Positions 35,976 to 44,871 of a stretch of DNA of 64,000 nt are shown here, in pieces. Source of the stretch: Spirosoma fluviale (GTDB taxonomy: Bacteria; Bacteroidota; Bacteroidia; Cytophagales; Spirosomataceae); contig NZ_OCNH01000002.1 in the NCBI RefSeq assembly GCF_900230225.1, positions 1 to 64,000 on the forward strand. The letters run 5' to 3'. The notes under the pieces were generated by a model that saw nothing but the letters and a program-made list of their open reading frames with translations, was not told the origin of the DNA and searched no databases. Both the position numbers and the translations under genes were made by a program. Position 1 is the stretch's first letter; every line of letters begins with the position of its first letter.

Positions 35976-37496
35976 TTACACCGGCACTGCGTAGTAGTAC
36001 ATCCGTGAACTGTTGGGGTACATACCAATCAGCATCAGGCCTTCGCCTTCTTTCACGGTCGACATAATGGCTTGCAGGTCTTTGGTCGTTTTGACGTTCT
36101 TACCGTTTGCTTTTACGATAATGAAACCTTCTTCAACATCGGTTTCAGCTAACTTGCCATCCGTAATTTTCTTAACCCGCACCCCGCCGGTAACACCGAG
36201 TTGTTTGGCTTCCTGAGCAGATAGTTCTTCGAAACTGGCACCCAGTGTGCTTAATGAGGTATTAGCTGCGGTAACGTCCGCCTTTTTGATCACATCGCGC
36301 CCGCCATTACGGTTACGAAGCTCCACTTTAAAGTCGCGTTCGGTACCATCCCGGTTAACGGTTACGTTCACGACATCGCCCGGACGACGACGACCGATAA
36401 TTTCACGCATCTGCGCGTCCGAATCCAGCGGTTGTCCTTCCATTTTTACGATAACGTCACCTTTTTTCAGACCTGCGGCTTCAGCAGCGCCTTTCTCAAC
36501 AACGCTCTCCACGTAAATGCCACGGCCGATTTTTGCCCCTTTCTCTTTAGCCACCGTGCTGTTCAACTCGATTGGCAGAATGCCGATATAACCGCGTTGC
36601 ACGTTACCATATTTGAGCAGGTCGGCAGAAACTTTCTTCACGAGCGATACCGGTACGGCGAAACCGTAGCCACTGTAATAACCCGTTGCCGAAGCGATAG
36701 CGGAGTTGATGCCAACTAATTCGCCACGAAGGTTAACCAGAGCACCACCCGAGTTACCAGGGTTGATGGCAGCATCCGTCTGAATAAAGGCTTCAACCGG
36801 TGAATCGGGTTTTGCATCCGTTTTGCTGATATTCTGGTCGAGGATACCAATCCGGCGACCTTTGGCACTAACGATACCGGCCGTAACGGTCGATTCCAGA
36901 TCGAGCGGGTAACCAACGGCCAATACCCATTCGCCTAATTTCAGGGCATCAGAATCCCCCAGCGTAATAGCTGGCAGATTGTTAGCTTCTACTTTAATAA
37001 CGGCAAGGTCGGTCAGTGGGTCGGTACCAATTACTTTCGCTTTAAAGCTGCGTTTGTCGGTCATGATCACTTCAACCTCATCGGCATCCTGTACCACGTG
37101 GTTGTTCGTTACAATATAACCGTCCTTGCTGATGATCACACCCGAGCCAGATGCCTGACCCTGCTGACGGCGAGGTTGCCGCTGACCACCACCAAATTCA
37201 TCACCAAAGAACTCCCGGAAAATGTCGGGAACCTGTTGCTGGCGTACAGTACGGGTCATGGTCGTGCGAATGTGTACAACCATTGGCGATACGGCTTCGG
37301 CGGCCGTGGAGAAATCACCCGGTGCAGCGTTTGGTCCACCGGGCATCGATGCCAGACGGCCTGTTATCTGCTGAATAGGCGACGCTTCGTTAAAAATCAC
37401 ATCCCGGTTGTTGAATCCCAACAGGTTGTAAGCGGCCAGCGTTATGGCACTCGACAGGAGTGCCATCAACGCTAATAATTTCCAGTTGCTTTTCAT
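35976..37496 (-). CDS. Do-family periplasmic serine protease (HtrA/DegQ-like)
   Basis: A 506-residue trypsin-like protease/chaperone. The N-terminal MKSNWKLLALMALLSSAITLAA is a signal-anchor or signal peptide. Catalytic triad: His in NNHVVQDADE (about residue 133), Asp in TDPLTDLAVIKV (about 163) and Ser in NPGNSGGALVN (about 249). Two PDZ domains follow (about 290-390, ending KMEGQPLD and EIIGRRRPGD; 400-500). Such enzymes remove misfolded envelope proteins. A Gln/Arg-rich loop is seen near 80-100. An inverted repeat lies about 110 bases upstream. Confidence 0.95.
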   Translation of the reverse strand: MKSNWKLLALMALLSSAITLAAYNLLGFNNRDVIFNEASPIQQITGRLASMPGGPNAAPGDFSTAAEAVSPMVVHIRTTMTRTVRQQQVPDIFREFFGDEFGGGQRQPRRQQGQASGSGVIISKDGYIVTNNHVVQDADEVEVIMTDKRSFKAKVIGTDPLTDLAVIKVEANNLPAITLGDSDALKLGEWVLAVGYPLDLESTVTAGIVSAKGRRIGILDQNISKTDAKPDSPVEAFIQTDAAINPGNSGGALVNLRGELVGINSAIASATGYYSGYGFAVPVSLVKKVSADLLKYGNVQRGYIGILPIELNSTVAKEKGAKIGRGIYVESVVEKGAAEAAGLKKGDVIVKMEGQPLDSDAQMREIIGRRRPGDVVNVTVNRDGTERDFKVELRNRNGGRDVIKKADVTAANTSLSTLGASFEELSAQEAKQLGVTGGVRVKKITDGKLAETDVEEGFIIVKANGKNVKTTKDLQAIMSTVKEGEGLMLIGMYPNSSRMYYYAVPV

Positions 37497-37600
37497 AGTT
37501 AATGGGAAAATCTAAATACTCTCTTTTTGTGTTATGGCCAGATGTTGTCTGCTGGTAATATAACGGAAAGAAGCTTCCGAAAAATCCGGGTCTTGTGCGT

Positions 37601-37632
37601 CCTTAACAAAATTTAACAGCAGTTTGTTAAGG
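37601..37632. promoter_or_regulatory. Perfect 10-base inverted repeat upstream of the protease gene
   Basis: CCTTAACAAA (37601-37610) and TTTGTTAAGG (37623-37632) are perfect inverted repeats with a 12-base spacer, about 105 bases upstream of the protease start and 15 bases beyond the Hsp20 terminator stem. It could be a regulatory site for envelope-stress control; alternatively a fold of the 5' leader. Confidence 0.5.
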
Positions 37633-37647
37633 CGCTTTTTGATTGAC

Positions 37648-37682
37648 GAAAAGCCCGTGGGCTATGTACTCACGGGCTTTTC
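37648..37682 (-). terminator. Rho-independent terminator of the Hsp20 gene
   Basis: Perfect 12-base-pair stem (GAAAAGCCCGTG 37648-37659 with 37671-37682), 11-base loop; moderate U-run inside the stem end on the minus strand. Confidence 0.85.
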
Positions 37683-37705
37683 GAAATTACGGTTAATCTA
37701 CCTAA

Positions 37706-38167
37706 TTAACCGCCAATCTCAATCTGCCGGGGTGGTTTAACTTTGGCTTCCTCTCGCTTAGGGATGCCTATTTTCAACACACCATCTGTGTAAGACGCCT
37801 GAATGTTGTCGGCATCTACTGAGGTAGGCAGTGTAAACGTCCGTTGGAAAGATGAATAGCTAAATTCCCGGCGCGTATACCGTTCGTTGTTTTTGTCGTG
37901 CTCTTCTTTATGGGTCTCTTGAGAACCTGAAATCGTTAGGTTGTTATGATTCAGGTTGAGCTTGAAGTCTTCTTTCTTAAGGCCCGGTGCGGCTACTTCG
38001 ATCCGGAACCCATCCTGGTGTTCGACCACGTTTACGGCAGGAACGCTTGCTACGCCAGCGCCATTCGTGTTAAACAAGTCGTTCATGTCGCGGCCGAATC
38101 GAAACGCCGATGCGAAATCCTCGACCAACAGGGGTAAGTGGTTGTTCGTGCGCATTAACGGATTCAT
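37706..38167 (-). CDS. Small heat-shock protein (Hsp20/alpha-crystallin)
   Basis: A 153-residue alpha-crystallin chaperone. The N-terminal region (residues 1-45) carries the oligomer contacts; the alpha-crystallin domain follows (about 48-140), with FRIEVAAPGLKKEDFKLNL and ending in ADNIQASYTDGVLKIGIPKRE, the A-x-x-x-x-GVL motif typical of Hsp20. The tail PPRQIEIG holds the conserved I-x-I motif. It would hold unfolding proteins under heat or envelope stress. Upstream is a 230-base gap to the rnc operon terminator; no HrcA CIRCE element was seen. Confidence 0.95.
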   Translation of the reverse strand: MNPLMRTNNHLPLLVEDFASAFRFGRDMNDLFNTNGAGVASVPAVNVVEHQDGFRIEVAAPGLKKEDFKLNLNHNNLTISGSQETHKEEHDKNNERYTRREFSYSSFQRTFTLPTSVDADNIQASYTDGVLKIGIPKREEAKVKPPRQIEIGG

Positions 38168-38325
38168 GACTAATTAAGATTTTAAGTTGAGAATTAGTTA
38201 ATAGGTTCTGACAGGTATTTTTCAAACTTTATGCCATAGACCAAAACGGCTGGTTTTCGGCAATTTTGTCATTCATATAGTAAGGAAAAGGGGTTAATTG
38301 CGCCAAAATGGCGGATATAAGCAAT

Positions 38326-38358
38326 AAAAATAGCCACTCAGTCAGAGTGGCTATTTTT
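38326..38358 (-). terminator. Rho-independent terminator of acpP-fabF-rnc
   Basis: 14-base-pair stem (AAAAATAGCCACTC 38326-38339 with 38345-38358) with a 5-base loop, U-run in the stem on the minus strand. It lies 42 bases beyond the rnc stop. Confidence 0.9.
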
Positions 38359-38399
38359 AGTAAAGACTGTTTATAGCCGAAGCTTGTAGAAGACTAATC

Positions 38400-39161
38400 T
38401 TATTTGTTAGTAAGCATTTCAAAGGCTTTTTCGGCAGCGGCCTGTTCGGCTTTTTTCTTGCTGTAGCCGCTTCCTGTGGCAAACGGCTCATCGTCAATGA
38501 CGACCTGCGAAATAAACTCGCGGAAGTGGCTGTTTCCTTTTTCGGAAACGATCTCAAAGCGGATTTCTTTACCTTCCCGCTGAGCCCACTCAATTAAACG
38601 ACTCTTGTAATTACCATTGTTCTGAACAACGGATTCAATATCATAATGGGCCAGCAGGTCTTTAAGAATAAACCCGCGCGAAAATCGGAATCCTTTGTCC
38701 AGATAGACCGCACCTACCAGCGCTTCGAGCGCATCGCCATACATGGATGTACGGGCGGGCAAGCTACGGGTCCGGCTGCCGTCATACTCAATAAGCTGAT
38801 CGAGGCCAATTTTGCGGGCAATTCCATTTAGGGTTTCCCGGTTCACAATCCGTGAGCGGATTTCCGTTAGGAAGCCTTCGTCTTTATACGGGTATTTCTT
38901 AAACAGAAACTCAGCAATAACCATACCCAGCACAGCATCGCCCAGATACTCCAGCCGTTCGTTCGATTCCCGAAACCCCTCAATGGCTGTTGCCTTGGAA
39001 GCCGATGTATGGCGTAAGGCCAACTGATACAGCCCAAGGTTTGATGGCCGTGCGCCTATGATATGGGCGATTGACCGGCGCAGGTTTTTGCGCGGATCAG
39101 CGCTGCCACGCTTGAACCAGTCGAGAGGATTGAATAAACTACGGGGCAGAGCGATTTGCAC
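38400..39161 (-). CDS. rnc: Ribonuclease III
   Basis: A 253-residue double-strand-specific endoribonuclease. NERLEYLGDAVLGMVIAEFLF (about residues 67-87) is the RNase III signature; EALVGAVYLDKG (about 140-151) holds the second acidic pair. The C-terminal part (about 175-250, VSEKGNSHFREFISQVVID then GYSKKKAEQAAAEKAFEML) is the double-stranded RNA-binding domain. It processes rRNA and may cut the long hairpins described elsewhere in this window. It is third in acpP-fabF-rnc, 3 bases from fabF. Confidence 0.96.
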   Translation of the reverse strand: MQIALPRSLFNPLDWFKRGSADPRKNLRRSIAHIIGARPSNLGLYQLALRHTSASKATAIEGFRESNERLEYLGDAVLGMVIAEFLFKKYPYKDEGFLTEIRSRIVNRETLNGIARKIGLDQLIEYDGSRTRSLPARTSMYGDALEALVGAVYLDKGFRFSRGFILKDLLAHYDIESVVQNNGNYKSRLIEWAQREGKEIRFEIVSEKGNSHFREFISQVVIDDEPFATGSGYSKKKAEQAAAEKAFEMLTNK

Positions 39162-39164
39162 GAC

Positions 39165-40415
39165 TCAGCTAAGTTTACGGAAGATAACGATGGCATTGTG
39201 CCCACCAAATCCAAACGCATTACTCATCACAGTTGTCATAGAACGCTCCTGTGCGGTGTTGAACGTTAGGTTGAAGCGGGAATCAATTTCGTCATCGTCG
39301 GTGAAGTGATTAATCGTAGGAGGAACAAGCTGATGTTCCAGCGCTTTAATACACGCAATAGCTTCAACGGCTCCGGCGGCACCCAGTAAATGCCCGGTCA
39401 TCGACTTCGTTGAACTAATATTCAACTTAAACGAATGCTCACCGAACAACTGATAAATGGCTTTTAATTCCTGAGGATCGCCAATGGGCGTTGAGGTACC
39501 GTGCGTGTTAATGTAATCGATTTCTGTTGGGTCAATTCCCGCGTCGGCCAGCGCATCCTGCATGCCCAGGAAAGCACCTAAACCATCGGGGTGGGGGGCG
39601 GTGATGTGATACGCATCAGACGACATACCCCCGCCAATTAACTCTGCATATATTTTAGCACCACGAGACTGCGCATGCTCATATTCTTCCAGAATGAGCG
39701 AGCCAGCTCCTTCGCCCAGTACAAAACCATCCCGATCCTTATCATAAGGACGTGAGGCCGTCTGGGGCGAATCGTTACGTTCAGACAGCGCCCGGTTGGC
39801 GTTGAATCCGCCGATACCGGCCCGGGTAACTGCCGCTTCTGAACCACCTACTACACACAGGTTAAGTCTGCCCAACCGAATGTAGTTAAAAGCATCAATA
39901 ATAGCATTGTTTGTTGAGGCACAGGCCGAGACGGTTACGTAGTTCGTTCCCCGGAAGCCATATCGCATCGAAATCTGTCCCGACGCACTGTCTGCGATCA
40001 TGCGGACAATAAAGAACGGGTTGATTCGGGGCGTGCCGTCGCCTTTGGCGTAGTCAATCATCTCATCCTCGAATGATTTGAGACCACCAATGCCGGACCC
40101 CCAGATCACGCCAACCTTATTCTTGTCGATTGTGTCAAGATTTAGTCCTGAATCACGCACGGCTTCATCGGTGGCAATGAGCGCATAATGGGTAAACGCG
40201 TCCATTTTACGGGCTTCCTGCCGGGGAATGAACTGGGTAACATCTACGCCTTTCAATTCGCAGGCAAAGCGGGTGCGAAATTTGCTGGCGTCAAACTTTG
40301 TAATGGGACCGGCCCCGCTTACACCGGCGGTTAAGCTGTTCCAGTAAGAGGCTACATCATTGCCGATCGGTGTTAAGGCACCGAGGCCGGTCACTACTAC
40401 TCGCTTGATTGTCAT
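39165..40415 (-). CDS. fabF: Beta-ketoacyl-ACP synthase II
   Basis: A 416-residue condensing enzyme of fatty-acid elongation. The catalytic Cys is in TVSACASTNNA (about residue 165), the two His in NTHGTSTPIGD (about 307) and GHLLGAAGAVE (about 344), and the terminal GFGGHNA segment is conserved. It extends acyl-ACP with malonyl-ACP. It lies between acpP (gap 147 bases) and rnc (3 bases), the classic order, and would be co-transcribed from the acpP promoter. Confidence 0.97.
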   Translation of the reverse strand: MTIKRVVVTGLGALTPIGNDVASYWNSLTAGVSGAGPITKFDASKFRTRFACELKGVDVTQFIPRQEARKMDAFTHYALIATDEAVRDSGLNLDTIDKNKVGVIWGSGIGGLKSFEDEMIDYAKGDGTPRINPFFIVRMIADSASGQISMRYGFRGTNYVTVSACASTNNAIIDAFNYIRLGRLNLCVVGGSEAAVTRAGIGGFNANRALSERNDSPQTASRPYDKDRDGFVLGEGAGSLILEEYEHAQSRGAKIYAELIGGGMSSDAYHITAPHPDGLGAFLGMQDALADAGIDPTEIDYINTHGTSTPIGDPQELKAIYQLFGEHSFKLNISSTKSMTGHLLGAAGAVEAIACIKALEHQLVPPTINHFTDDDEIDSRFNLTFNTAQERSMTTVMSNAFGFGGHNAIVIFRKLS

Positions 40416-40562
40416 ACGGGTTTACTACGAAATGAAAAAAGAAAAACAACGCCGATACCGTATTTGTTGGCGTTGGCTTCAACACCCAGTACCAGTTCCA
40501 ATTCGTTTAATTGGACAGGTACCGAGGTATTCGTTATGACGTTTGCTTACTCTTACTACGAC

Positions 40563-40802
40563 TTATTTACCGATGTTCTTCTCCAGGTATTCGATGGCTA
40601 GGCCAACCGTAGAGATTTTCTCAGCTTCGTCATCAGGAATAGGCAGGTTGAATTCTTTTTCAAATTCCATGATCAGCTCAACTGTGTCGAGCGAATCGGC
40701 CCCTAAATCGTTGGTGAAGCTTGCCTCTGGCGTCACTTCTGACTCTTCAACGCCTAATTTTTCAACAATGATATTCTTTACTTTCTGTGCAATGTCCGAC
40801 AT
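40563..40802 (-). CDS. acpP: Acyl carrier protein
   Basis: A 79-residue acyl carrier protein. The phosphopantetheine-bearing Ser is in [15 protein letters not shown] (about residues 35-49). It carries growing acyl chains for FabF and other synthases. It is the first gene of acpP-fabF-rnc and has a good promoter upstream (40838-40868). Confidence 0.97.
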   Translation of the reverse strand: MSDIAQKVKNIIVEKLGVEESEVTPEASFTNDLGADSLDTVELIMEFEKEFNLPIPDDEAEKISTVGLAIEYLEKNIGK

Positions 40803-40837
40803 TTTAGTAGTCTGTTCGAGTTAAAAAACTGCGCAAA

Positions 40838-40868
40838 GAAACGTATTTACCTTTGTATTATCAAACAA
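40838..40868 (-). promoter_or_regulatory. Promoter of acpP
   Basis: On the minus strand TTG (40866-40868), a 20-base spacer and TACGTTTC (40838-40845), one base off TAnnTTTG. It would give a leader of about 30 bases. Confidence 0.55.
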
Positions 40869-40957
40869 TTTTTTAGCGCATGAATCGTTCGTATATAGGC
40901 CGTTGAGCTGGCTATCTGCTTCAAAAAAAGCTTGTTAAGTGGTAAATGGCGGGCACT

Positions 40958-41806
40958 TTACCGAATGATGACCGACTTGCAGATATAGGTAGGGATGATG
41001 CCTGTACTGCGAATTAATACCTCGGCATCCTGTGGCTGGGTGTTTCCGGTCAATACCAGGGCCGTATCCAGCCCAAATTTATTGCCCCCCAATATATCTG
41101 TTCGGAGTGTGTCGCCCACCATCAGGATATCCCGTTTACTGATATTATCCACATCCTTCAGTCTTTCGTAGGCAAACATAAACAGTTGGGCGTCGGGCTT
41201 CCCGAACCGGATAAACTGTTTCCCAACGATAGTTTCGATCATTTTGGCCACGGCTCCAATGGCAATGGCGATACGGGTTTTTGACACCGGATAAGTTGTA
41301 TCGGTGTTGGCCACAATAACCGGAATGTTTCGCTTTCTGAGCAGGTTGACCGTTTTTGTTAGGTCGGTATTCCAGTCGAAGCCTTCATCATCGAGCAAAA
41401 CGAGGGCATTGATATCCGACACATCTTTCAGGTCAACCTGACTGATGGGCAGTGTTTTTAGGCCTGTCGTTTCCAGATAATGGGCTGACTTCTCGGTCCC
41501 TAAATAAGCAACGGTGCCATTGTGTACTTTGAGATCCAGGTATTCGCGGGCGAGCATACCGGACGAGATAATGCGTTCGGGTTGTATGGCGTAAAAGCCT
41601 TGTTTGTAATAGGACTCAGCCAGCTCGTGGGGGCCGCGGGAGGCATCGTTGGTGAGTACGTAAAACTCTTTGCCCGTCTCCCGGAGCCAGTTGAACGTAT
41701 GTTCGATACCGGGCAGTAACCCCTCCGAGTTTTTCAATACGCCAAAGGCATCGAAGAAAATAACTTTATATTTTTCTGCTACGGTTTTGAAATCGGTAGT
41801 CTGCAT
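40958..41806 (-). CDS. HAD-superfamily hydrolase (TIGR01459-like)
   Basis: A 282-residue phosphatase of the NagD/TIGR01459 type. VIFFDAFGVLKNSEG (about residues 15-29) contains the nucleophile Asp, with Phe where most HADs carry the second Asp; VLTNDASRG (about 50) is motif II, GKPDAQLFMFAY (about 205) the Lys region and MVGDTLRTDILGGNKFG (about 231) the metal-binding Asp pair. The substrate is unknown; sugar phosphates or nucleotides are likely. ATG 41806 (MQTTDFKTVAEKY) was chosen. It is 116 bases downstream of the SCO gene. Confidence 0.85.
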   Translation of the reverse strand: MQTTDFKTVAEKYKVIFFDAFGVLKNSEGLLPGIEHTFNWLRETGKEFYVLTNDASRGPHELAESYYKQGFYAIQPERIISSGMLAREYLDLKVHNGTVAYLGTEKSAHYLETTGLKTLPISQVDLKDVSDINALVLLDDEGFDWNTDLTKTVNLLRKRNIPVIVANTDTTYPVSKTRIAIAIGAVAKMIETIVGKQFIRFGKPDAQLFMFAYERLKDVDNISKRDILMVGDTLRTDILGGNKFGLDTALVLTGNTQPQDAEVLIRSTGIIPTYICKSVIIR

Positions 41807-41922
41807 GAGGGCACACGAAAAAATGAATCGCAACGTCCGGCTCGTTCATCAATCAATAAAAACACGTTGGCGTTGCGGGCAATAGATTATTAGTAAAAGT
41901 ACGATGTAGCCCGAATTTTTTA

Positions 41923-42609
41923 TCAGATTTCCTGTAATAACAATTTAATATCTGTAATCAGTTTGTCAATATCCAGTGGCAGCGTCCCGTTATAAACCCC
42001 TCGGATTCGCCGGTTCCGGTCAACCAGAATAATGTGTTCGGTATGTAAAAACTCAGTAGAGTCTTTGGTGAATCCGATGGCTTCTTCGGCAAAATAAGAC
42101 CGTCGTGCCAGGCTGTATATGTCATTCCGACTACCGGTGAGCAGGTGCCATTTATCGGCAATAACTCCTTTTTCGGTAGCGTATTTACGAAGTCGTGGCA
42201 CCGAGTCGAGCCAGGGGGTAACGCTGAAGGAAAGCAGTGTTACGGCTGGCTCATGCCGGAAGGTATCCTGCACCGCCCTGAGCAGGCTGGTCATTTTGGG
42301 GCAAATAGTTGGGCAAGAGGTAAAAAAGAAAGTAGCGACGTGAATTTTGTTCGTAATGGCTTGCTGGGTGATAATTGTATTTGTCTGGTCACGAAAACGA
42401 AAGTTGGCAATGCGGTGCGTAATCTGTTTCTCCACATCACTGGAGTTCGTCAGCCAAACGGGTGTAAAATCCGGCGTATTGTAGTACGGAACATCGTCGC
42501 TTGAAGGCGTTTGTGTATCGTCCGTCGATTCCTGTTTATGACAAGCCACTAGACTTACTACCCAAATGACTAGTAGACTAATGCGAAAGAGAGATCGAAT
42601 CCCAGACAT
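41923..42609 (-). CDS. SCO-family copper-binding/thioredoxin-like lipoprotein
   Basis: From ATG 42609 the product is 228 residues. It begins with a lipoprotein signal (LLVIWVVSLVAC), a spacer, then a thioredoxin fold with FFFTSCPTICPKMTS (CxxxC copper motif, about residues 96-110) and a conserved His (EHIILVDRNRRIRG, about 192-205). SCO proteins deliver copper to cytochrome oxidase or act as thiol-disulfide proteins. It is last in the sigma-factor operon and overlaps the YwqK-like gene by 32 bases, so translation is coupled. Confidence 0.88.
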   Translation of the reverse strand: MSGIRSLFRISLLVIWVVSLVACHKQESTDDTQTPSSDDVPYYNTPDFTPVWLTNSSDVEKQITHRIANFRFRDQTNTIITQQAITNKIHVATFFFTSCPTICPKMTSLLRAVQDTFRHEPAVTLLSFSVTPWLDSVPRLRKYATEKGVIADKWHLLTGSRNDIYSLARRSYFAEEAIGFTKDSTEFLHTEHIILVDRNRRIRGVYNGTLPLDIDKLITDIKLLLQEI

Positions 42610-43177
42610 TGACGCAGTTTTTAACCCCGGTGAATCCATAGTTTCGGCCATTTCTGGCTACATAATTTACTTTTAGGCTACCATCCGCGTACCACATCCG
42701 TTGTGCTCCACTTTCACGACCGTCGTGGTAATGGCCGTCCTGCGCCGGTTGCCCGTTCGCGTACCATTCCTGCCGACGGCCTTCATACACATCATTTTTG
42801 AACTCATAAACGAAGGCTGGCTTGCCGGATTCGTACCAGCCACGTTGCTCGCCTTCCTGCCAGCCTTTTTTATATTGACGGATTTCCTTTAGCTGATGAT
42901 TCGAATACCAGTGCCGGTGAGGGCCTTCTGCTCTCCCCTGATCGTAAGCACCCACAAAAGCGGTATCGCCAGTGGGGCTAAGCTCGTAATACCAGCCGCT
43001 AAAGAGCGTGTCATGCATCCACAGCTTACCCTCTCGTTTTTGCCAGCCCGGCTGATCGGTTGATACATACTTGAGGGGAATGGTGCCGGTCGATGCCGTT
43101 TGCGTGCAACTGAAGAACACAGGTAATAAAAAGGCTATTAACCAGAGCTTACTGAGTAACTGTACCGGCTTTGCCAT
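42578..43177 (-). CDS. YwqK-family MORN-variant repeat lipoprotein
   Basis: From ATG 43177 (MAKPVQLLSKLWLIAFL) the product is 199 residues and looks like a lipoprotein (LPVFFSC). It has five MORN-variant repeats of the form GxxxxWYxxGxxxxxxxYxxGxxEG, for example RHWYSNHQLKEIRQYKKG, RGWYESGKPAFVYEFKND and QEWYANGQPAQDGHYHDG. The YwqK family is called an antitoxin in some databases, but no toxin is next to it here. An extended start is possible but would cross the upstream gene. It overlaps the YHYH gene by 29 bases and the SCO gene by 32. Confidence 0.78.
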   Translation of the reverse strand: MAKPVQLLSKLWLIAFLLPVFFSCTQTASTGTIPLKYVSTDQPGWQKREGKLWMHDTLFSGWYYELSPTGDTAFVGAYDQGRAEGPHRHWYSNHQLKEIRQYKKGWQEGEQRGWYESGKPAFVYEFKNDVYEGRRQEWYANGQPAQDGHYHDGRESGAQRMWYADGSLKVNYVARNGRNYGFTGVKNCVNVWDSISLSH

Positions 43178-43955
43178 AATATCCGCTGCCATTGAGGTAA
43201 GGGTCTTCGGCGGTGATGTGATAGTGGTAGATGCCGTTGGGGTAATCGGCTGTTGCGGCTGTGTGGCCGTGGTATTTATCCAGATCGGCATTCGTGATCG
43301 TTTTACCGTTCTCCAGTGGGCCGTAGACCGGGAAACCGTCCAGAAGAAAGCCCAGTAGTGCGTCTTTGCCTTTAACTTTTGTGAGGTAAGTTGGCTCGAT
43401 ATGGTAGTGATATTGCCCTTGTTGCTGCGGGTGACCATTGTGCTGATCGAAACCGTTGATTTCGTTGGTCAATACCGCTCGTTGTGCGGCATATTGATTG
43501 AAAAAAGAAACGCCGTTGAGCGAAACGCCAATGGCTCCCAGCGGTGTCTCGGCATGGGCCGCATCGACAGTCGGGTTCATCGGTATTTTGAATGTATAGT
43601 TTACCTCGTTAATCGTATTTGGATTGACGTTGAATTTCGTGTTCGTTCCGTTGTATGCTTCGTAGAGTGTGCTTTCCCACTGGGTGCCTTTGTAATACGG
43701 GCTTTTATGGTCGGGGCGGCCTTTCGTTTTGATGACGATGTTTGTGCCTTCAACGTAAATGTCGGTAGCGCCGTAAATCTTTTTGTAGACATCCGGCACA
43801 TCCGTACCTACGCTGGTGACGGTTGAACTGATCGTTCCCGTGGTTGTGGTGGTTGGCGAGACAGCGTCGTCACTTTTCTGACAGGCTATAAAAATCAGAA
43901 AAGAAGCTAGTAGGGCAAGGCCGCTTTGTGTCGCAACTATTTGTGCTCGGTTCAT
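43149..43955 (-). CDS. YHYH-domain lipoprotein
   Basis: A 268-residue protein starting at ATG 43955. It has a lipoprotein signal (LLASFLIFIAC), a Thr/Ser-rich spacer (about 28-48), and a C-terminal domain with the two name-giving motifs, GQYHYHIEPTYL (about 186) and GIYHYHITAEDPYLNG (about 249). The His-rich motifs suggest metal binding, and the position in a SCO/CpxP operon suggests copper. Biochemical function of the family is not established as far as I know. Shares the operon with sigma factor 44872-45465. Confidence 0.85.
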   Translation of the reverse strand: MNRAQIVATQSGLALLASFLIFIACQKSDDAVSPTTTTTGTISSTVTSVGTDVPDVYKKIYGATDIYVEGTNIVIKTKGRPDHKSPYYKGTQWESTLYEAYNGTNTKFNVNPNTINEVNYTFKIPMNPTVDAAHAETPLGAIGVSLNGVSFFNQYAAQRAVLTNEINGFDQHNGHPQQQGQYHYHIEPTYLTKVKGKDALLGFLLDGFPVYGPLENGKTITNADLDKYHGHTAATADYPNGIYHYHITAEDPYLNGSGYYGKAGTVTQ

Positions 43956-44002
43956 AAGAAATGTGTTTATACCGTACTTAGACGCTATAAGCACATCGGC
44001 TC

Positions 44003-44539
44003 CTACGGGCGGGGTGGTAAATCTTGGGGTGGTCCCGGTGGTGGCCCGTCCATACCGGGGCGTTGTGGGCGTTGCTGTCGACCAAACAATCGGGCCAGAT
44101 CGCTAACCAGTCGCTTGAAATCTGTCTGTTGATCGGGACGGCAAAGGGATTTGATCTGGTTGAAGTGATCGAAGTTCAATTGAGCTATCGCCCGTTGATT
44201 ATCGGCGATTTGCTCACTCAGCACATTTGCCTGTTGAGCATCGTAAGTTGGGGCTTCCAGCAGTCCGTAATACGTGCGATACAGCTGAGCCGTTTTCTGG
44301 TTTAGCGTACGCGTTTGGGCCTGATGCACCTGAACCAGTTGGCGATATTGTGCCTGTTGGTTAGCGTCCATATGAAGCCGCTCAATAATTACGGCTGCGG
44401 GGCTTTCTGCACCGGGTCTTCCCGGACCCTGTTCAGGCTGTTGCGGATGGTCGGGCTTAAGAAACAGAAAGCCGATGGTCAGCAGGTTGAGGAGAAGTAA
44501 GCCGACGACGGCAAGGGTCAGTAGTTTTGTTCGCTCCAT
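44003..44539 (-). CDS. CpxP/Spy-like periplasmic protein
   Basis: A 178-residue protein with one N-terminal membrane segment (residues 8-27) and a periplasmic region. ERLHMDANQQAQYRQLVQVHQAQTRTL (about 53-79) and SEQIADNQRAIAQLNFDHF resemble the helical, LTxxQ-type Spy/CpxP fold, used for periplasmic chaperoning or metal sensing. The C-terminus (about 150-178) is Pro/Arg/Gly-rich and probably disordered. It overlaps the preceding membrane-protein gene by 22 bases and is 47 bases before the YHYH gene. Confidence 0.75.
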   Translation of the reverse strand: MERTKLLTLAVVGLLLLNLLTIGFLFLKPDHPQQPEQGPGRPGAESPAAVIIERLHMDANQQAQYRQLVQVHQAQTRTLNQKTAQLYRTYYGLLEAPTYDAQQANVLSEQIADNQRAIAQLNFDHFNQIKSLCRPDQQTDFKRLVSDLARLFGRQQRPQRPGMDGPPPGPPQDLPPRP

Positions 44540-44841
44540 GCGTCGTAAAATTGAGTCGTTGCCGGGTAAAGCTGCATATCACTAATTACCGTATTCAACG
44601 TGCTTGTCTCTTTATTTGTTGCGGCTGACCACTGCGTTGATAGCTGCACATTTAGCAGCGTCAGTAATGTAAAAGACGCAACAGACAGCCACACCGTTCG
44701 GGGCGATAGATAGACTGGTTGTGGGGCTGAATGCAGCCGATCACGAATTTTAGCGAATAGAAACGGGTTCGGATCGGTCCGCTGAATGTCATTTACACTG
44801 TCCAGTATATCCTTTATCCATTTGTCTTGCTTAGAGTCCAT
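44518..44841 (-). CDS. Membrane protein, likely anti-sigma factor
   Basis: A 107-residue protein with a charged cytoplasmic N-terminus (MDSKQDKWIKDILDSVNDIQR), one transmembrane segment (about 49-68) and a periplasmic C-terminus. It sits directly between an ECF sigma factor and a CpxP-like gene, the usual place of a membrane anti-sigma factor. It lacks the HxxxCxxC zinc motif of ZAS-type anti-sigmas. The function is inferred from position and topology only. Confidence 0.6.
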   Translation of the reverse strand: MDSKQDKWIKDILDSVNDIQRTDPNPFLFAKIRDRLHSAPQPVYLSPRTVWLSVASFTLLTLLNVQLSTQWSAATNKETSTLNTVISDMQLYPATTQFYDAWSEQNY

Positions 44842-44871
44842 AGCGTGTTAGACGATATGTATGAGCGATTC

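Noticed and set aside
40847-40854. TACCTTTG on the plus strand beside the acpP promoter
   Set aside because: Matches the -7 consensus by chance; no plus-strand gene follows.
42578-43438. Long YwqK form with an 87-residue N-terminal extension
   Set aside because: The extension overlaps the YHYH gene and hides the lipoprotein signal at 43177; ATG 43177 is preferred.
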